Below are positions 24,222 through 37,238 of a DNA stretch of 64,000 bases, in pieces (position 1 is the first letter of the stretch; the number at the start of each line of letters is the position of its first letter). Location: assembly GCA_039720395.1 (NCBI GenBank), contig CM077826.1:35306790-35370789 (forward strand), read 5' to 3'. The stretch is from Liquidambar formosana. Taxonomy: Eukaryota > Streptophyta > Magnoliopsida > Saxifragales > Altingiaceae. A program made the position numbers and the translations under genes. Below the pieces are notes generated by a model that was given only the letters and a program-made list of their open reading frames with translations, was not told where the DNA came from and searched no databases.

Positions 24222-24413
24222 AATTTCAGACGTTTGAAATTGTTTCAGACATCTGAAATCCATAGGATTTTAAAAACTTAGCCCGATGATTTCAGACGTG
24301 ACAACCTGTTTCAGACGTCTAAAATAAGCGTTTGAAATTTCCAGAAAGATATAAAATGGGTCAAAATCTATGAGATTTTAAGATGTCTGAGTAGGGTTTT
24401 AAGACGTCTTAAA
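24222..24413. promoter_or_regulatory. Palindromic TTTCAGACGTCTGAAA-like array
   Basis: Five or more near-palindromes around an A-C-G-T or A-C-A-T core: ATTTCAGACGTTTGAAAT (24223), TTTCAGACATCTGAAAT (24243), TTTCAGACGTCTAAAA (24309), TTAAGATGTCTGA (24378) and TTTAAGACGTCTTAAA (24398). They lie between pol and the env-like ORF of Sire, 120-320 bp upstream of its TATA box. Confidence 0.7.
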
Positions 24414-24449
24414 TTTCCTGAAGAGAAATTTTTGAAAAATTAAAAGGCT

Positions 24450-26071
24450 TCAACACACATCATCACTCAAGCACATACCAAGTTCACGTTTTATGAAATT
24501 AAACCTATCTTCTTGAAGAGGTTTTGTAAAGATATCCGCCAATTGGTGTTCCGTAACAATAAAATCAATCTCGACATCACCTCTTTAAACATGGTCTTTT
24601 ATAAAATGATGTCTAATTTCAATGTGTTTGGTGTGTGAATGCTGTATAGGGTTCTTAGTTAGATTAATTGCACTTGTGTTATCACATTTTATGGGTATAT
24701 GATTGTAATGAAGTCCAAAGTCCTCAAGTTGTTGTTTCATATACAACACTTGTGCATAACAACTACCGGCCGCTAAGTATTCGGCCTCGGCTGTAGAAAG
24801 AGCAACTGAAGTTTGCTTCTTGCTAAACCAAGAAACTAGAGAATGTTCAAGAAAGTGACAAGTCCCATTTGTACTTTTGCGACTATCTTTGCATCCGGCA
24901 TATTCCGCATCGGAATAACTAAGCATATCAAATGATGTAAATTTAGGATTCTATATGCCAAGATTAATAGTGCCACTAAGACATTTAAATATGCGTTTAA
25001 CAGCTAGCATGTGAGATTCTTTAGGACATGATTGATATCTAGCACATAAACATACGCTATACATGATATCCGGTCTACTAGCGGTGAGATAAAGTAAACT
25101 AGCAATCATACCTCGGTATTTCTTTTGATCCACGGGTTTACCCTTCTCATCTTTTTCAAGTTTGATGGAGGTGCTCATAGGAGTGGCGAAATTTCTTCCA
25201 TCTTTCAATCCATACTTCTTGATTAAATCTTTGACATATTTGGATTGATTTAGGAAAGTTCCTTCCTTTGTTTGCTTGATTTGTAGTCTAAGGAAGAAGT
25301 TGAGTTCGCCCATCATGCTCATTTCAAATTCTTCTTACATGACTTTAGCAAAATCCTTACATAAACTTTTATTAGTAGAACCAAAAATGATATCATCAAC
25401 ATATATTTAAATAATAAGCATGTCCTTATCAATGGTTTTGATGCAAAGTGTGGTGTCAAGGTTTTTTCTTTTAAAACCATTTTTTATTAGAAAACCACTA
25501 AGTCTTTCATACCAAGCTCTAGGAGCTTGTTTCAAACCATATAAAGCTTTTGATAATTTGAACACATGGTTTGGAAATTCATGATTTTCAAAACCGAGAA
25601 GTTGTTCAACATAGACTTCTTCTTCAATAAAACCATTTAAGAAATCACTCTTAACATCCATTTGAAATAATTTGAAATCTTTGTGGCATGCAAATGCAAG
25701 TAGCATCCTAATGGCTTCAAGTCTAGCAATCGGTGTATAAGTTTCATCATAATCAATGTCTTCTTGTTGATTAAAACCTTGGGCAACTAATCGTGCCTTG
25801 TTTCTAACAACGGTACCCGATTCATCTTTCTTATTTCTATAGACCCACTTGGTGCCCATTACACTATGGTCATGTGGTCTAGAAACCAAGGTCCAAACCT
25901 TGTTCCTTTTAAATTGGTTGAGTTCTTCTTATATAGCAAAAATCCATGATTCATCATTTTCGGCCTCATTAATATTCTTAGTTTCAATTCAAGATAAAAA
26001 TGCAAGATGATCACAAATATTTCTCATGCAAGAATGAGTTCTTACCCTATGTGAGGGTTTACCTAAGATTT
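24450..26071 (-). pseudogene. pol: Sire pol, reverse transcriptase and RNase H
   Basis: Copia-type RT and RNase H of a Sirevirus-like element, reading into its 3' end (TGA at 24450). Visible blocks: MGTKWVYRNKKDESG, FQMDVKSDFLNGFIEEEVYV, YGLKQAPRAWYERL, YVDD at about 25390-25401, RPDIMYSVCLCARYQ, RNase H with YSDAEYAGCKDSRKST, STAEAEYLAAGSCYAQ and CDNTSAI. The frame is continuous over about 1.3 kb except for four stops, before YVDD, before the EEFEMSMMGEL block, near 24950 and near 24584. Each fits CAA-to-TAA or TGG-to-TAG. The upstream part continues at 35757 beyond Copia-B. Confidence 0.85.
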
Positions 26072-27726
26072 TGCTGGGAATCGAACAAGAGGGAAAAATA
26101 CAAAGGCGGAATATAAAAATTTTTCCTACGATTCCCAATCCCATGAATCTAACTATGCATAACACAAAATCAAACCTTAACTACAAAGAGGGTTAGAACA
26201 CTTATAGAATTTTTGTCTTCTCCTTTTTGCTCCAGGCTTTGATTCTGGACAGCGGTCAATGAGCAGCCCAAGTGTGCTGCCTCCAACGGTATCCACACCT
26301 CGCTAGAGCTTCAAGTCCTTTCCTCCTTTTCCTTGTTGTTGCTAGTGTAGGAGAAGAGAGGAGAGAGAGAGAGAGGGAGGCTGGAAATTCTGGCTAGCCC
26401 TTGGGGAGTTCCAAAAGTCATGATGTCACACATCATAGTGTGACTTAAATAGTCCACACTAAAGGGGCCGGCCCTAGGGGGGAAACCCTTTTAGGGTTTT
26501 GTGCAATTTCCCTAAATTGCACAATGACCCCTATTGTTTATATCAAATACAAACATGGCCTCAAAGAACTATTCTTTATGCACTCATACCCTTTCTCTCA
26601 TAGACTTTAAAGCTCATCTTGCATGATCAGTGTGTGACCCATTGGGTTCACATCATCAAGTAGTAGGAATAGCACGAGGTGTGCACAATGGAACTCTTTC
26701 CATTTAGGGTCTAATTGGAACTCCTTCCAATTCCCTAATTGATTATAACTCACTTATATCAATTAGGGCTTCTACTAACTATGAGTAACACCTAGCATAT
26801 GGCTCATGGTGTGGTCCTTAATGAGGTGAATAGTCATTTACAAAGAACCCTTCTGTTATAGGTTATAGGTTACAATTGCATCCTTCCTTCAACACAATGT
26901 CTCCAATTGAACTAATAGGACATGGAAGTCTGTCAAGTCCCTAGTTCAATTACTTTATACTCATTCATAGATATCAACTCATTGATGAACTCATGAAACT
27001 CTTTTTCATATTCATCCTACCATGGCCATGGATTTAATGAGTTATATTATGAATGCTATATGAGACATTCTCTCTCTTTTTCCTAAGAGTGATGGATCCC
27101 TTGTTGATCACTCACATGCCTTCATACACATAGCAGTAGGGCCAATGAACACCTTTGCAAACCCCTGAATAGGATTTGCACTTAGTGTTATCAAACTTCT
27201 AAAGCTACATGCATAAGACAACTATGGTGTCTCAGGTCTAAGGATTACTTGTACCACTATAACAATGAGAAACTGATTGACAAGCAGGATAAAACTCCAT
27301 TCAGTTTATCTCATATCTTTGGTCACATTCAGTGTACCTATTCTCGTAATAGGCACCCACTTGTTGGTTGTAGTGTCTCCACACAAATAGCTTGAGACTA
27401 GCTATCCTCCTAGAGAGTCAACCTAACAAGTGCTAGTCCTATGGTTCATTATTGTCCATCATAGTGAACCTTCAACTAGGAATGCTTTAGGAGTTTAGTA
27501 CAGAGATATATCTACAGTCTCAAAATTACAACTCTTTGTAATTCCATATTCTCAACTCTAACTCCATGGACATATTATGTAAATATAAATTATGCATATA
27601 AACATAATAGAATAAGCCATTTTATTAAATCAATAATAAATGTGACATACATAAATGAAATCAAATGATTGTTCCTAATCCCTAAACAATCATCTCTATG
27701 ATTGGCTCTAGGGCATAATCCTAACA
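26072..27726 (-). repeat. Copia-B 3' LTR
   Basis: TGCTGGGAATC...ATCCTAACA. Roughly 90 percent like the Copia-A LTR by eye, with the same GGGGCCGGCCC upstream of a TATA-like AAATAGTC variant. Confidence 0.9.
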
Positions 27727-27779
27727 ATCTCCCATTTGCACTAAAGCCAATCGACCATGGATCGCATACCTATCTTCTC

Positions 27780-30560
27780 AAGATGTTGGTCTTAGACATA
27801 ACAAATTATGTTTTAAAGCTTTAGTCAGTAGGTCTACAAAAACTTATGTAGATAATATCTTCTGTAATGTATCTATTACCTTCTCCAATGATTCCTCTAA
27901 TCACATGGAATTGCCGCTCTATGTGTTTAGACTTTTGATGAGACCATGATTCCTATACTTGAGCTATAGACCCATTGTTGTCACAAAACAAGGTGTGGGC
28001 AACTCAATGGAAGGAACAACTCCAAGTTCTAAATGAATTTATAGATCCAAACAGTTTCCTAGACAATGCGACAATTAATTCACCTTTAATAATGGAATCC
28101 ACTGTATCTTTCATACAGTTCTTCCATTAAGTATTTCACCAACTAAAGTGAATATAAAATATACCCCATATGGATTATATCCAAATCCCTATACCCATCT
28201 ACTATGAGTTTACAATTTCCATATACAATCCAATATTCCAAATTTGAATTGATTGATAACTATTTGTATCAATTACAACATAATAGATATCAGGTTCAAT
28301 ACATAGTGTAGAATAAGGCTTCTTAACACTTTAAGAACCTTACTTGTGTTATCCTAGGGCACATGCCCTTGAATAATGAATTCTTATCTGAAGTAAATCA
28401 GACCTCCCTTAGAATTCTCCATGTTGAACTCCTTCAACATTTCAACTATGTTTAATGACTTGGAGATACTTAGCAATCTATATGATCTATCTCTATAGAT
28501 CTTGTTGGATGCTTCTACCAAATCTTTCATGAAGAAGTTTTTCTCAAAAACTAAAACTTCACATTAGATAACATTTATATATCATTCATAATGATTAGGA
28601 TGTCATCTTATTGATAGGATAAAGAAAAACGATCGCACTCCCACTAACCTTTTATACACTCATGGTCCATCTATACAATGAGAGAAATCAAACAATTTGA
28701 TTACTTCAACTTTATAGATGTTCTAATTATGAGAACCTTGCAGTCTATTAATAGACTTCTATAACTTACACATTTTTATTGGTTTTTCACCATTTGATAT
28801 AACATCTTTATATCCCTTTTTGACATATCTTATACTCAAAATGTGTGTTTATAGATAACAAGATCCAAATGGATTTCAGCATAACTATTATCAAACAAGT
28901 TTCTTTATAGACAACTTTTTGCCTATGTTGAAAACATTCTTAAATAGCCAAGCCTTTTAAGTCTCTACCTATCCATATTGGATTTAATGACTCTTAGTCA
29001 TTTCTCGAGTTGATGTGAAACATCGTCTAGTCATAATCAATAGGATTATCTTGGTGATCTTTATCACCAAAGAACAATTCTTTCACATTCTAATGGAGAT
29101 ACAATATCTCTCTTATGTTAAAGAAATATCCAATTTGATCTATGAAAAGAATGTGGTGTAATTAAAGGTTTTGCCTCAACAGAGACAAGGGTTGGATCTT
29201 TGTTCGTTTGTGGCTTTATAGACAATTCTATAAATTCTATCTACTTTTGCATTTTTCTTGAATGAACTCTTTCTCAAGAAAATCTAGCAAACATCCTAAT
29301 GGACAACTTTTGTTCATTAGGGTAATAGAAATACCATCCCAACCACTTTTGGGATATACCACAATTCAACACTTACTTGACCTTATTTCCAGATTGTCTA
29401 CATTATGTTTCTAGACATACGTAGCACAAGCCTAAGCCTTAACTTCTTTAAATTAGGTTTCTTCCCATATCATATCTGATATAATTGGGACGAAACTGGA
29501 GTGAACCCTAAATTATCAATATGTAGCAATTTTAAGGTATATCCTAGATGGATACATTAGTAAAACTCATCATGGATCAAACCATATCTTAATAGGGTTC
29601 AATTCGTTCTATTAGATTCACCATTGAGCTATGGTATTCTAAGATGAGTCTACTGTAATTGAATGCATGCTCTACATGACTATATACATCACAATGTATT
29701 AGTCAAATTATAAATGTAACTCTTTCACTTCACCAAGTAAAAGATGGGTTTGGTCATCTCATAACCAAGTCATAATCGTTACATTTAAATGAGAGTCTCT
29801 ACATCTCTTGTATTCTCGGAATACGTTGCATTCGCTCTAATTAGTCATTTAAATTCAGAAATCAAATTTCTAGAATGTCTTAAATGACCTAGTTAAGAAA
29901 TAAGTTCCCAAAATTAATCTAGCAACTCTTGCTCTATTAAAAATTTTAAAGGTAACTTATTATCTACTTAACTTTCTGCTTCCATTTAGATTACACTATA
30001 ATCCAAAAACCAAGAAGCAGAACTAACCAACAATTTAGTTTAGAGCATGAACCAAAACTTCAAAAGTTTGGTTCTTCTAGGAAGACTGATACTTTATCAA
30101 TTTCCCTTTACAATACCTTATGTTTACTACAAAATAATTATATTTCTTTGTCTTTGACTTTTCAAGACTTGCTTTCCTCTATGCTTCCATTTTAAATCAC
30201 ATCTAGCTTCTCAAGCTATTCTATGTGATTAATCATTTTTCAAAAGAATGATTATTAATAAACAACTTTTATTACATCCTAGTCCAGAAGAAGTCCTTTA
30301 TAAGTACTATACTTTATAGTATTATTTTACTCACCATACAACCTTTGTATGTGATGTAGGACATCAAAGGCATTTGCATTGACTAATTTTGCTGAAGCTC
30401 ATTAGTCATCAATACTATCATATAGCATGGCAACAAGATGCCAATTGTGCATAGTGTCTTTTTCTTCTTAGGATGTTTTATGGAGGGCCTTTAAGAAAAG
30501 GCCTAATAGCATATGAACAATCTTTTGAAATTGAGAACAATTCTCAATTTCCTAAGTCAA
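27780..30560 (-). pseudogene. Copia-B gag-pol remnant
   Basis: Collinear with the Copia-A ORF but shortened from 3.66 kb to about 2.8 kb, and full of indels and stops; no frame above 60 codons survives. Matching landmarks include the stretch at 27890-27990, equivalent to 14905-15010 at the RNase H end, and the RT/integrase order thereafter. It cannot encode any enzyme. Confidence 0.8.
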
Positions 30561-30639
30561 TCAAAGAAATCGGGTTTAGTCAAACTATCAATATCCTATA
30601 TTAGGAAATAGGGGTTTTGAGGTGAGTAATTAGGTAATC

Positions 30640-33600
30640 TACATAAACAAAGAATTAGATTTCATTTTTATCCATAATGATTGGGTCTTTAATCATATGG
30701 TACCTCCCACTATTTTATCAAATTCCATACACCCTCTAATGGAATTCGGGAATCTCATTCCTAATGGGGATTGGGGTCCCACTGTGACCTAGAAGCCTCA
30801 CATGTTAGTTTCTTGGCTTCTAACCCACAATAAGAAGACAACTCTTTGTCTATTGCTTCATAAGCAAGTTCCAATCGTTTTGTCTTTAGGGAACATACAC
30901 CTCACATGTTAGTTTCTTGGAATACTTCCCTAGTTAAGTTAAACCCATCATTCACACAGGTATGTTTCGCCAAATATATACCTCACATGTTAGTTTCTTG
31001 GTATATACCAGTTTAGGCACCCCATGATATCTCATATGTGATAGTTTCAAGTAATGTCTTTAACATGGGTAGCTCCTACATGTCTGCAGCCAGGTACCCA
31101 CATTAAGGGACGTTAGATGATCCTATAATGATGGAAGGCAATGAAGAATTCATTCCCCAATGACTTCTCCATTTTCAACTTAATATTAAATAAGAGGGGT
31201 TTTAAATGGTCTCATCAAATTAACATGCATCCTATGTATCAAAATTTAAATATATAAATTATGCTATTTATAATCGTACATCTCATGCTATTATAAATCA
31301 TACATCGCATGCTATTATATATCAACATATATAAAGTATCATATTTTGATATTAGTCCCTAAGTGAATAGGTAACATATACCAAACTATAGTATTGGAGC
31401 TAATACAATTATCTCATAAATTAAAGCTCCCACTATGATGATTATGGACATTGAGAGGATTCAATCCAAGCCAATAGATTGAATCCAAGGTCTAAGGTGG
31501 GTGTAGGTGATCGTAAAATAAACCATTCGTAACATGCATGCTTTCTTGAAAAACTTCTCTAAGCTTTCAAGTCCTTCAATCTGCTCCCTTGGCTTGATGG
31601 TCTCCACCATTGGCTTGTTGGGCTCCATCATACTCCTTTGGGTCCACCATGCTCCTTAGTGCGCTCTCGATTACATAACATTTACATAATATATAGAAAG
31701 GGATACATAAGGGGAATGTGGGGTACATAAGAGAATGATAGAGAGAGAGGGAAGGTGGCATGCAAGCCCCAAATAATAAATTACATCACCATAATAAAAT
31801 TACAACTCTTGAAAAATTATTACAACCCATTCATAAGACGGCCAATCACAATTGGTTTAAGGGGTATAGTCCATAATCATCATCCAAACACATACATACA
31901 ATCTCATTGCATAATGTAAAGAAAAACTGTAAGCATTAAGACATATGGGCATTATGGTAATTCTCTTGAATGATTTACATTAATCTCATTAATGCATCCT
32001 AATCTTATTAGGTTTAAACAAAAATATCCAGAATTAAATAAAGTCTTAACATTTAAGACATTTAGTTTCAATTAATCAAATTAATAGAAACATATAAAGT
32101 TTCCTAAAACAACTCTAATATCCAATATTAGGGTTTCCTTATTTAAACAAAACAATTTCATTTAATTAAGAATTTCCAGATTTTAATTTAATCCCCAATT
32201 GTATTTTAAACCATTTAAAACATTATAAAATTAATCAATATTAATTAAATAATTAACATGGGAATTAAATAAAATCAATTAAATGATGAATTAGTGTATT
32301 AGGGTTTCCTAAAACCCTAAACCCTAAATGCATAACCCTAAACCCTAAATGCAAGCCCTAATCATTAAATGCCTTATGATTGGTCATTTAATGACCAATC
32401 ATTAAAACCCTAGGTTCATACGGTATTTAATAAAAGGGATTAGGGTTTAATTAATGCCAAATAGGGTATTTATTACCCTTAATTAATTACACTAATTAGG
32501 GTTATCAAAAACCCTAACCCTAGACATCATTAATGGTATTAATTATGCCCTAACAATTAATAACCATGATTGGTCATTTAATGACCAATCATTAACTCTT
32601 AATTAAGGTAATTAATATTCCAATTAGGGTTTTAATTAATGCCATAATGAAATTAGGGTTTCATCATTAACTCAAAATTAGGGTTTCATCCTTAACTCTA
32701 TGCAGCCGTCACTACCAGGGGGCTGCCTGAGCTTGGCTAGGCTGCCATGGCCACCAACGACTGTGGGAGGCCATGGCCAGTCATGGGAGAACATCCTAGG
32801 GGTGTGGGACAAGCCTCTGGACATGTGAGAAGTGGTGGAAGTGGCTGCCATCATCAAGAACAATTAGGGTTTCCAAAACCCATTGCTGGAGCCATTGTTG
32901 CAGACCTTCAAGGTCACAATAGCTTCTAAAACCTTATCAATTCGACTCCTCCATTGAAACCAGATTTTGTATCATGTCCCTACATGAAATACTAAGCTGA
33001 TAGAAGAGGTTTGGATGATCAAATCATCACCAATTGTTCTAAACAATTAAAACAACAGTAGGCTGCCCAGAAATTTACAGCATACTGTCCATTGTCAGAA
33101 ATTAATTTAAAACCCAGCAAGATGAATGAATTAGGCTACCAAACGAATTTTTCCCAGTATCCTACATGTCTTAGGAAACTAATGCAATTGGTTTCATGAA
33201 ATTTGGAGTTCCCTAACTCAAGTTCTAATCAAAACTCCATTGATGACTTTTCTGCAGAAAAATTCTGCTATGCTGTTCATGAAAAATTTTCAAACTTTTT
33301 GAATCTTTTTCCATCAAAACCTTTTTGAAACTTAAAGAAAATCATATACACATGATATATAATGATCCTACAATGATTTTCCATCATAAATACAGCAGCT
33401 TTAATTAGAATTAATTGCAAGAACCTTAGGGTTCTAAAACCCAGATTCAGCCTCCATGGTGTTCTTCTCCTTCTTCCTTCTGTTCTAGCATCTTAATCCA
33501 ATTATGATGCATCTAAATGCTTGGGAACCTTTCCCTACCATGTCTAGAACATAACCCAAGTGGTGGCAACCATTGCCATGCCTTTGATCTCCATCAATAA

Positions 33601-34083
33601 CTCAAAGTTGTGGCTATTGCATCATTCCCGAGCAAAACTGTCTTTCCAGACAACCTGTAGTAAAAAATTCATAACTTTCACTATAGTACTCGGATTGACG
33701 CACCGTTTGTTGGGTTGGAAAGCTTATTCAAAGAGCTTTCTAACCATATATGGCTCGAAAATTTTGGAGAAGAACTCTGAATTCGGCAGGCAAAACAAGA
33801 TGACGGTTTTTCATGGCAACCATGAAAACTGTTCATAACAGTTTTATAAAACCCTAGTTTCCTTATTCTTCTTCTCCAAACTCAAACCCTATGCAACCTA
33901 TTGCATCCATGGCTACACTTAACCATCAATTAGAAGAGGAGTAGAAGAGAATTGACCTAGGGTTCCAAACCCTAGGTTCAGCCATGGAGGAAAACCAATT
34001 ATGCAGAAAAATTTTCCAGATTTTTGAATCATTCAACTACACCATGATTACCAGCCCATATGTATTTTGTATTATGCATAATC
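30640..34083 (-). other. Copia-B leader (non-coding, well conserved)
   Basis: Matches the Copia-A leader (18440-21443) along its length, including the spaced 20-nt motifs and the telomere-like cluster. It also has about 400 bp (33445-33855) not present in Copia-A, where the flanks join directly. The leader is far better preserved than the pol remnant next to it. Confidence 0.75.
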
Positions 34084-34098
34084 ATGGCTCTGATACCA
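34084..34098 (-). promoter_or_regulatory. Copia-B primer-binding site (initiator tRNA-Met)
   Basis: The minus strand reads TGGTATCAGAGCCAT, one base from the LTR, as in Copia-A. Confidence 0.9.
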
Positions 34099-34099
34099 C

Positions 34100-35751
34100 T
34101 ACTGGGAATCGAACAAGACGGAAAAATACAAAGGCAGAATATAAAAATTTTTCCTACGATTCCCAATCCCATGAATCTAACTATGCATAACACCAAATCA
34201 AACCCTAACTACAAAGAGGGTTAGAACACTTACAGAATTTTTGTCTTCTCCTTTTTGCTCCAGGCTTTGATTCTGGACAGCGGTCAATGAGCAGCCCAAG
34301 TGTGCTGCCTCCAACGGTATCCACACCTAGCTAGAGCTTCAAGTCCTTTCCTCCTTTTCCTTGTTGTTGCTAGTGTAGGAGAAGAGAGGAGAGAGAGAGA
34401 GGGAGGCTGGAAATTCTGGCCAGCCCTTGGGGAGTTCCAAAAGTCATGATGTCACACATCATAGTGTGACTTAAATAGTCCACACTAAAGGGGCCAGCCC
34501 TAGGGGGGAAACCCTTTTAGGGTTTTGTGCAATTTCCCTAAATTGCACAATGACCCCTATTGTTTATATCAAATACAAACATGGCCTTAAAGAACTATTC
34601 TTTATGCACTCATACCCTTTCTCTCATAGACTTTAAAGCTCATCTTGCATGATCAGTGTGTGACCCATTGGGTTCACATCATCAAGTAGTAGGAATAGCA
34701 TGAGGTGTGCACAATGGAACTCTTTCCATTTAGGGTCTAATTGGAACTCCTTCCAATTCCCTAATTGATTATAACTCACTTATATCAATTAGGGCTTCTA
34801 CTAACCATGAGTAACACCTAGCATATGGCTTATGGTATGGTCCTTAATGAGGTGAATAGTCATTTACAAAGAACCCTTCTGTTATAGTTTATAGGTTACA
34901 ATTGCATCCTTCATTCAACACAATGTCTCCAATTGAACTAATAGGACATGGAAGCCTGTCAAGTCCCTAGTTCAATTACTTTATACTCATTCATAGATAT
35001 CAACTCATTGATGAACTCATGAAACTCTTTTCATATTCATCCTACCATGGCCATGGATTTAATGAGTTATATTATGAATGCTATATGAGACATTCTCTCT
35101 CTTTTTCCTGAGAGTGATGGATCCTTTGTTGATCACTCACATGCCTTCATACATATAGCAGTAGGGCCAATGAACACCTTTGCAAACCCCTGAATAGGAT
35201 TTGCACTTAGTGTTATCAAACTTCTAAAGCTACATGCATAAGACAACTATGGTGTCTCAGGTCTAAGGATTACTTGTACCACTATAACAATGAGAAACTG
35301 ATTGACAGGCAGGATAAAACTCCATTCAGTTTATCCCATATCTTTGGTCACATTCAGTGTACCTATTCTCGTAATAGGCACCCACTTGTTGGTTGTAGTG
35401 TCTCCACACAAATAGCTTGAGACTAGCTATCCTCCTATAGAGTCAACCTAACAAGTGCTAGTCCTATGGTTCATTATTGTCCATTATAGTGAACCTTCAA
35501 CTAGGAATGCTTTAGGAGTTTAGTACAGAGATATATCTACAGTCTCAGAATTACAACTCTTTGTAATTCCATATTCTCAACTCTAACTCCATAGACATAT
35601 TATGTAAATATAAATTATGCATATAAACATAATAGAATAAGCCCTTTTATTAAATCAATAATAAATGTGACATACATAAATGAAATCAAATGATTGTTCC
35701 TAATCCCTAAACAATCATCTCTATGATTGGCTCTAGGGCATAATCCTAACA
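34100..35751 (-). repeat. Copia-B 5' LTR
   Basis: 1652 bp. Its first dinucleotide is TA instead of TG (CTACTGGGAATC), a point change at the end. Right end CCTAACA. Confidence 0.9.
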
Positions 35752-35756
35752 GATTT

Positions 35757-36583
35757 GATCCTTAGGATGATTCCTCACGAATTTCCAAGTCTTGGTGACA
35801 TCCTAATGAAGTGGAGTGTTTTCAATTTCCACTTCTTCTTTCAGTTTCTTGACTTCAATGACTTTATCTTCTTCATTTTCTTTGCCTTTGTCTTGTGGGT
35901 CTTGTTTGCCATTAAGATTCAAGTTTTCAACTTGTTCTTGCAAACTTATACCTACATCATCATCATCATCCACATTTCCCTTTGTGGCAAGAGGGTTAGT
36001 TTCATCAAATACAACATGCATAGATTCTTGAGCAGTTAATGTTCTTTTGTTAAAAACTCTATATACTTTACTTTTCATAGAATATCCAAGAAATACACTT
36101 TCATCGGATTTATAATCAAATTTAGAAAGTTTATCTCTATCATTTTATATAAAGCATTTACAACCAAAGACTTTAAAGTAACCTATATTAGGTTTATTAT
36201 CATTCCACAATTCATAAAGAGTCTTACCAAGTTTAGATCTTAATAGCACTCGGTTCATAACATAGCATGAAGTGTTAACAGCCTCGGCCCAAAAATATTG
36301 AGGTAAAGAATGTTCATTAAGCATAGTTCTAGACATTTCTTTAATAGTCCTATTCTCTTTTTCAACCACACCATTTTGTTGGGGAGTTCTAGGAGCGGAG
36401 AAATTGTAACCAAAGCTATTCTCATCACAATAATGTTCAATATCCTTATTGACAAATTCGCTCCCCATATCACTCTTAACATATGTAATGGTACAACCTT
36501 TCTCATTTTGGACTCTTCTACAATATGTTACAAATGTAGCATGAGTCTCATCTTTATGTGCAAGGAAGAACACCCATGTATAT
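35757..36583 (-). pseudogene. pol: Sire pol, integrase core and linker
   Basis: Upstream continuation of the Sire pol piece at 24450-26071. The integrase core shows VKSDMGSEFVNKDIEHYCDE and SAPRTPQQNGVVEKENRT, giving the second D and the E of the DDE triad, then WNDNKPNIGYFKVFGCKCF. The linker to RT follows (FDYKSDESVFLGYSMKSKVY, then an acidic segment with a run of five aspartates). Stops interrupt at about 36142 and 35802. The N-terminal integrase half, protease and gag are cut off at 36583 by the Tat-1 LTR and should lie beyond the right edge of the window. Confidence 0.85.
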
Positions 36584-37082
36584 TGTGAACCACGGGTTTC
36601 GATCCAGAGGGAAGGAGAACCCTTATTTTAAAAAGACTTGTAGAGATTTAAATCAATAAAAATCTGGTTTTTAAGAGGTTCACAAAAACATAACAAATAA
36701 AGAGTCGCCACCTCATTTTTAGGAAAAGAGGAAAACCATAAAAACAGTTTTTAAAGAAAACCTTTGAAAACAAACCACATGACTCCGATCAAGGAAAAAC
36801 AGGTCTATCAAAACAAGAGAGGATTCGGAGACTAAGTTACGATGTGGGAAGGTTCTAGGAAACATCCTATAGGCACCCACATCGCCCCAAAATGGGTCTC
36901 TGAATTTATATGGGCTATTTCAATCACTTCCTAATTAGTCACCATGCATATGTAAAGAATTATCCATAAATCATCCACATTCATCCATAGACATCCATAA
37001 AGCAAGTAAACATCCATAAAGCATGTAAACATCCATAAACAGATAAGAGAGATATGGAATGCAGGTAAGAGAGAGAGAATAG

Positions 37083-37238
37083 GCAAACAAATCCATCCTA
37101 TCCACTAGCAAATATGTGATGGATAAATGAATAAGCAAACAAATCCATCCTATCCACTAACAAATATGTGATGGATAAATGATTAAGCATAGGTCTATCC
37201 TACTCCTCTAGCATATATGTGATGGACAAATAGGTAGA
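37083..37238. repeat. 52-bp tandem repeat in the Tat-1 LTR (3 copies)
   Basis: Units start at 37083, 37135 and 37187, each with an ATATGTGATGGA block; the third is the most diverged. Confidence 0.75.

Larger units (their letters stand above)
26072..35751 (-). mobile_element. Copia-B, non-autonomous relative of Copia-A (9,680 bp)
   Basis: LTRs at 26072-27726 (1655 bp) and 34100-35751 (1652 bp) are flanked by the intact 5-bp target duplication GATTT (26067-26071 and 35752-35756). Primer site, leader and polypurine position match Copia-A. The two LTRs differ at about nine places in the first 400 bp, so it is older than Copia-A but still fairly recent. The pol region is ruined far beyond this level. 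It inserted into Sire pol between integrase and RT. Confidence 0.9.
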
